Positions 17,955-21,221 of a stretch of 21,221 nt of DNA are shown one piece after another. Each line of letters begins with the position of its first letter. The stretch's first letter is position 1. Source of the DNA: an uncultured Pelagibacteraceae bacterium (lineage in GTDB: Bacteria > Pseudomonadota > Alphaproteobacteria > Pelagibacterales > Pelagibacteraceae). The DNA lies in assembly GCA_902570545.1 (NCBI GenBank), contig CACFYO010000011.1:1-21221 (forward strand). The letters run 5' to 3'. A program made the position numbers and the translations under genes. Below the pieces are notes generated by a model. The model saw only the letters and a program-made list of their open reading frames with translations. It was not told where the DNA came from and did no database searches.

Positions 17955-19207
17955 TAATGTGCTACAGCAGCAGCGCCATGTTCATCAACTAGATCTCCAC
18001 TTACAAATCTGTTTAGATTAAATGCTGCATTTAATTTATGTGGTTCATCATTAGCAATTGTGTGAGCAAATAAATCACCGGATCCAGGTGTTGCTTTAAA
18101 ACCTCCCGTTCCCCAACCACAGTTAAAATAAAGCCCTTTTATATTTGTTTTACTAATGATCGGACTTGCATCCGGGCAAATGTCAACAATACCACCCCAT
18201 TGTCTTAACATCTTCATTCTACTAAAAATAGGGTACAGCTCTAATATTGCTTTTAAGGTGCCTTCTACTACATCATGACTTCCTCTTTGTGTATAAGATA
18301 TGTAAGCATCTGTTCCAGCTCCAATTACTAATTCACCTTTATCAGATTGACTAACATAAGCATGTACAGCATTAGACATTACAACTGTGTCTATTATTGG
18401 CTTAACCGGTTCTGATACTAAAGCTTGTAATGGTTTACTTTCAAGTGGTAATTTTAAGCCTGCCATATTTGCAATTACACTTGAGTGACCTGCTGCTACA
18501 ACACCAATTTTTTTTGTTTTAATAAATCCTTTTGTAGTTTCAAGACCTTCAACTTGATCTCCATTTCTTTTTATTCCTTTAACTTCACAATTTTGAATTA
18601 TATCTACTCCCATAGCATCGGCACCTCTTGCATAACCCCATGCAACAGCATCATGTCTTGCAGTTCCTGCTCTTCTTTGTAAAGTTCCACCAAGTACAGG
18701 GTATCTTATATCTGGAGAAGTATTTATTATTGGACAAAATTCCTTAACTTGTTTTGTGTCTAACCAAACAGCATCAATTCCATTTAACCTGTTTGCATGA
18801 GTTCTTCTTTTTAAATCTCTAACGTCTTGAAGGTTATGTGCTAAATTCATAACTCCACGTTGACTGAACATTATATTATAATTTAATTCTTGAGATAAAT
18901 TTTCCCAAATTTTTAAAGCATGGTCATATAATCCAGCGCTTGCATCCCATAAATAATTTGATCTTATGATTGTTGTATTTCTCCCAGTATTACCACCACC
19001 AATCCAACCTTTTTCTAAAACTGCAATATTTTTCATGTTATGTTTTTTTGCAAGATAGTATGCTGTTGCTAATCCATGCCCACCACCTCCGACAATTACT
19101 GCATCATATTCTTTTTTAGGCTCAGGATTGCCCCAAGCTTGTTTCCAGTTTTCATGCTGGGAAAAAGCATTTTTTATAAGCGAAAAAATAGAATATTTGT
19201 TTTTCAT
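17954..19207 (-). CDS. soxB: Sarcosine oxidase beta subunit
   Basis: Catalytic flavoprotein subunit (417 residues) that oxidises sarcosine. A short N-terminal segment with a conserved [11 protein letters not shown] leads into the FAD-binding motif [19 protein letters not shown] (34-52) and [15 protein letters not shown] (65-79). H185 in [14 protein letters not shown] is the likely histidine carrying covalent FMN. The C-terminal [20 protein letters not shown] motif is typical of the DAO-fold beta chain. It is the first gene of soxBDAG, 64 bases from the divergent tRNA-Ser gene. In marine SAR11-type cells this operon is part of betaine/dimethylglycine breakdown and can supply glycine and one-carbon units; that physiological role is inferred. 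ATG 19205-19207 has no obvious Shine-Dalgarno. Confidence 0.97.
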   Translation of the reverse strand: MKNKYSIFSLIKNAFSQHENWKQAWGNPEPKKEYDAVIVGGGGHGLATAYYLAKKHNMKNIAVLEKGWIGGGNTGRNTTIIRSNYLWDASAGLYDHALKIWENLSQELNYNIMFSQRGVMNLAHNLQDVRDLKRRTHANRLNGIDAVWLDTKQVKEFCPIINTSPDIRYPVLGGTLQRRAGTARHDAVAWGYARGADAMGVDIIQNCEVKGIKRNGDQVEGLETTKGFIKTKKIGVVAAGHSSVIANMAGLKLPLESKPLQALVSEPVKPIIDTVVMSNAVHAYVSQSDKGELVIGAGTDAYISYTQRGSHDVVEGTLKAILELYPIFSRMKMLRQWGGIVDICPDASPIISKTNIKGLYFNCGWGTGGFKATPGSGDLFAHTIANDEPHKLNAAFNLNRFVSGDLVDEHGAAAVAH

Positions 19208-19271
19208 ATTTGCAAGAAATTACTTGATTAATATTGAATATTCAATGATTTCAAGTTACACATGTATTAAC
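19208..19271. promoter_or_regulatory. Divergent promoter region between soxB and tRNA-Ser
   Basis: These 64 bases must carry the start signals for soxBDAG (minus) and for tRNA-Ser (plus). On the minus strand TTGAAA (19254-19249), a 17-base spacer and TTAATC, with overlapping TATTAA, form a weak sigma-70-like promoter about 25 bases from soxB. On the plus strand TTGAAT (19235-19240) could act as a -35 element, but no good -10 box follows at 17 bases. A 14-base perfect palindrome occupies the minus-strand spacer. Confidence 0.35.
19233..19246. repeat. Perfect 14-base palindrome, possible operator
   Basis: ATTGAATATTCAAT reads the same on both strands and is centred between bases 19239 and 19240. 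It falls between the putative -35 and -10 elements of soxB, where a dimeric regulator would block transcription, and about 26 bases before the tRNA. Seven-base half sites fit a helix-turn-helix dimer. In DNA this rich in A and T such palindromes also occur by chance, so function is a guess. Confidence 0.35.
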
Positions 19272-19362
19272 GGAAGAGTGGGTGAGTTGGCTTAAACCAG
19301 CAGTTTGCTAAATTGCCGAAGGAGCAATCCTTCCAAGGGTTCGAATCCCTTCTCTTCCGCCA
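19272..19362 (+). tRNA. tRNA-Ser (anticodon GCU)
   Basis: Complete cloverleaf. The acceptor stem is GGAAGAG (19272-19278) paired with CTCTTCC (19352-19358), discriminator G at 19359 and genomically encoded CCA at 19360-19362. The anticodon stem GCAGT/ATTGC encloses the loop TTGCTAA, anticodon GCT at 19307-19309, reading serine AGC/AGU codons. The long variable arm typical of serine tRNAs is GAAGGA/TCCTTC (19318-19333) with loop GCAA. The T arm is AAGGG-TTCGAAT-CCCTT (19335-19351). The 3' end lies one base from the stop codon of the convergent transglycosylase gene, so a terminator can only lie inside that gene. Confidence 0.98.
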
Positions 19363-19363
19363 T

Positions 19364-21221
19364 TTAATATAGGTCCTGATTTTTGAAGAAATCTTTTAGA
19401 TAAATTGGTTTTTGAGACAAAATGTACCTGTAAACATTGTAATTTTCTAAAACTCTCTGTACATAATTTCTTGTCTCTTTAAATTTAATAAGCTCAATCC
19501 AATCAACATAGTCAATTTGTTTTTTTTGAGGATTTTTATTAATTTTTTTCCAATACTTTACTCTCTTAGGACCAGCATTGTAAGCTGCTGTAGCAAATGG
19601 GTAGGATCCTTTATACTGATTGATTAAACCAGCAATATAATGAGATCCTAAATTAATATTATATTCGGGGTCAGTTGTTAATTTAGACTTCGAGTAACCT
19701 AACTTGGCTTGTTTTGATACAGTCTTAGCTGTGTAAGGCATAAGCTGCATTAATCCCTGAGCACCAACTCTACTCCTAGCAGAGGTGTCAAATTCACTTT
19801 CTTGTCTTATAATAGATAATATCAATGCTGGATCAGGAATTTTTCTTCCACCAACAAATTTTGGTACACTCATTATTGGATAATTAAATTGGTTGTGAAA
19901 TCTTTTTTGATATGAGGCAATTTTAGAAACTTGTATAGCAAAATCAAACCGTGATATATCAGATGCTAACTTAGCAGCTAAAACCTCACTGCCTTTTTCT
20001 ACATTATCATTTGCTAGAAATCTTAATATATGTTTTGTGTATTTATCTTTATTCAAATAATCAAGCAAATCTACAATTGCTACAAGTTTTTTTGAGTAAA
20101 AATCTTGTTCATAATCATCTTCTACAAACATTAAATTATCTAGTTCAAATTTCTCTTGAGGTTTTACTTTCATATGAGAGAGTTGACCATAGTAGGTTGT
20201 TAAATATTTTGACCCCTCAAAGAACCATTTATTTGAGTTTTCTTTATCTCCAATTTTTTCATATGTTTTACCTAACCAATACGCACCTCTAGATAAGCTG
20301 ATTGGATAACTAACATTACTATAAAAATTTAAAAAATGATTTTTTGCTTGTTGCGCATCTTTTAAAAAACTAAGTGCTATCCATCCACTCATCCATTCTG
20401 CTTCAGCATAATCTGCACCTTCTGTCATTTCGTGATTTGATACAATTCTATAAGCAGTTTTATATTTTTTTTTATAAATTAAAGATCTTCCAATTATTGA
20501 CCTTTCTTTCCACCATTTATCTGGTCTTACTAAATATTCTTCAGAGTTTTTTATTTTGTTAAGAATTTCTAGAGAGCTGTCTACACGTCCTTTTTTCCTT
20601 CTCCATTTTAATCGATCGTAATTTAAACCAGCGTCATTCTTGAAATTTTTTGGTACTTTTCTAATCGCTTCATCAACCCCATATCCTCTGCTTATTAATA
20701 TTTGTCTTGCTGTATAAAGTAATTGGTAGTCACTAGGCAGATATCTAATAACCCTTTTAAGATCCCAATGTTTACCCTCCCAAGCAAAATAATCTGCTCT
20801 ATTTATATAATCAGATGTATCTAGAATTTTTTTAAATTTTTTTCTGAAATATTTTAAATTATTTTTATTTAGATCTGCATTTATAAATCCTTCTTTAATT
20901 AATCTTATCCCATCACCAGACTTTCCAGTCTTAATTAAACTCTCTCCTAACATCATTTTACCATATCCACTTAATGGCTGATTATTTTGAAACCAATTAA
21001 TTATTTCTGTAGGAGAATGGTTTTGTAAGTTTATTTTGTGTTCAGCAAGATATTTAATTCTGTCAAATCTTGGATAATCTTTAACTCTTTCTATAAACTT
21101 TTTATATTCGGAAAAGGTTACTTTGTTTCCAGATGTAAGAAGATGTCTCCACTCAATAAAATCATATATTGATTGAGCCCTTGCTTTTTTTGCAGTATTT
21201 TTTGCATCTTTCCAATTAGAT
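19364..21221 (-). CDS. Soluble lytic murein transglycosylase (Slt family), N-terminus outside window
   Basis: Periplasmic enzyme that cleaves peptidoglycan glycan strands to 1,6-anhydro-muropeptides. The frame is open from the stop at 19364-19366 to the right edge, about 619 residues. An internal ATG at 20954-20956 could be mistaken for the start, but in-frame coding continues upstream without a stop. The first two-thirds is a helical, TPR-like superhelical region with repeats such as AYWLGKTYEKIGD. The C-terminal SLT catalytic domain has the catalytic glutamate (codon 19799-19801) in RQESEFD, then SRVGAQGLMQLMPYTAKTV, GSHYIAGLINQYKGS and ATAAYNAGPKRV. The signal peptide would be beyond the window. 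It converges on tRNA-Ser with a one-base gap. The identification as Slt70-like is firm; the gene symbol is left open because several paralogues share this layout. Confidence 0.95.
   Translation of the reverse strand, partial: SNWKDAKNTAKKARAQSIYDFIEWRHLLTSGNKVTFSEYKKFIERVKDYPRFDRIKYLAEHKINLQNHSPTEIINWFQNNQPLSGYGKMMLGESLIKTGKSGDGIRLIKEGFINADLNKNNLKYFRKKFKKILDTSDYINRADYFAWEGKHWDLKRVIRYLPSDYQLLYTARQILISRGYGVDEAIRKVPKNFKNDAGLNYDRLKWRRKKGRVDSSLEILNKIKNSEEYLVRPDKWWKERSIIGRSLIYKKKYKTAYRIVSNHEMTEGADYAEAEWMSGWIALSFLKDAQQAKNHFLNFYSNVSYPISLSRGAYWLGKTYEKIGDKENSNKWFFEGSKYLTTYYGQLSHMKVKPQEKFELDNLMFVEDDYEQDFYSKKLVAIVDLLDYLNKDKYTKHILRFLANDNVEKGSEVLAAKLASDISRFDFAIQVSKIASYQKRFHNQFNYPIMSVPKFVGGRKIPDPALILSIIRQESEFDTSARSRVGAQGLMQLMPYTAKTVSKQAKLGYSKSKLTTDPEYNINLGSHYIAGLINQYKGSYPFATAAYNAGPKRVKYWKKINKNPQKKQIDYVDWIELIKFKETRNYVQRVLENYNVYRYILSQKPIYLKDFFKNQDLY

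Noticed and set aside
14676..19207. Riboswitch or other structured leader for the sox operon
   Set aside because: Only 64 bases separate soxB from the tRNA gene and no glycine- or SAM-riboswitch-like pairing could be recognised in them.
20954..20956. ATG as possible true start of the transglycosylase
   Set aside because: The same frame stays open upstream to the window edge with Slt-like helical sequence, and a start here would lack a signal peptide.

Overview
This window looks like a piece of a streamlined, AT-rich marine alphaproteobacterial chromosome, most likely SAR11 (Pelagibacterales). The evidence is the very low G+C, the Lys/Asn/Ile-rich proteins, almost no intergenic DNA (no gap above about 65 bases), repeated TAATG stop/start junctions, and gene orders typical of Alphaproteobacteria: pyrB with an inactive pyrC-like partner, plsY-topA, ruvX divergent from gatCAB, and a soxBDAG sarcosine oxidase operon. 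The taxonomic call is inference; there is no rRNA in the window.

Layout. (1) Bases 2-1572, plus strand: the 3' end of galU overlapping ugd, which make UDP-glucose and UDP-glucuronate for envelope polysaccharide. (2) Bases 1573-7439, minus strand: pyrB-pyrX-plsY-topA-ridA, apparently one transcription unit read leftward (pyrimidine synthesis, phospholipid acylation, DNA supercoiling, enamine/imine damage control), with ruvX just upstream (7482-7937). (3) Bases 7988-11207, plus strand: gatC-gatA-gatB, the amidotransferase that makes Gln-tRNA and/or Asn-tRNA. (4) Bases 11246-14176, plus strand: a class I O-methyltransferase overlapping trhO, then a MATE transporter. The first two probably form a wobble-uridine modification pair (U34 to ho5U34 to mo5U34). 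(5) Bases 14138-19207, minus strand: soxB-soxD-soxA-soxG, heterotetrameric sarcosine oxidase, converting sarcosine to glycine and a one-carbon unit. (6) tRNA-Ser(GCU) at 19272-19362 on plus, ending one base before the stop codon of a convergent soluble lytic transglycosylase gene that runs off the right edge.

No mobile elements, CRISPR arrays, phage genes or clear intrinsic terminators were seen, and no wholly new system is evident. The points most worth following up are the translationally coupled methyltransferase-trhO pair, the dihydroorotase homologue whose HxH metal site has become RVF, the perfect palindrome inside the putative soxB promoter, and the gene ends that abut or overlap with no room for terminators.
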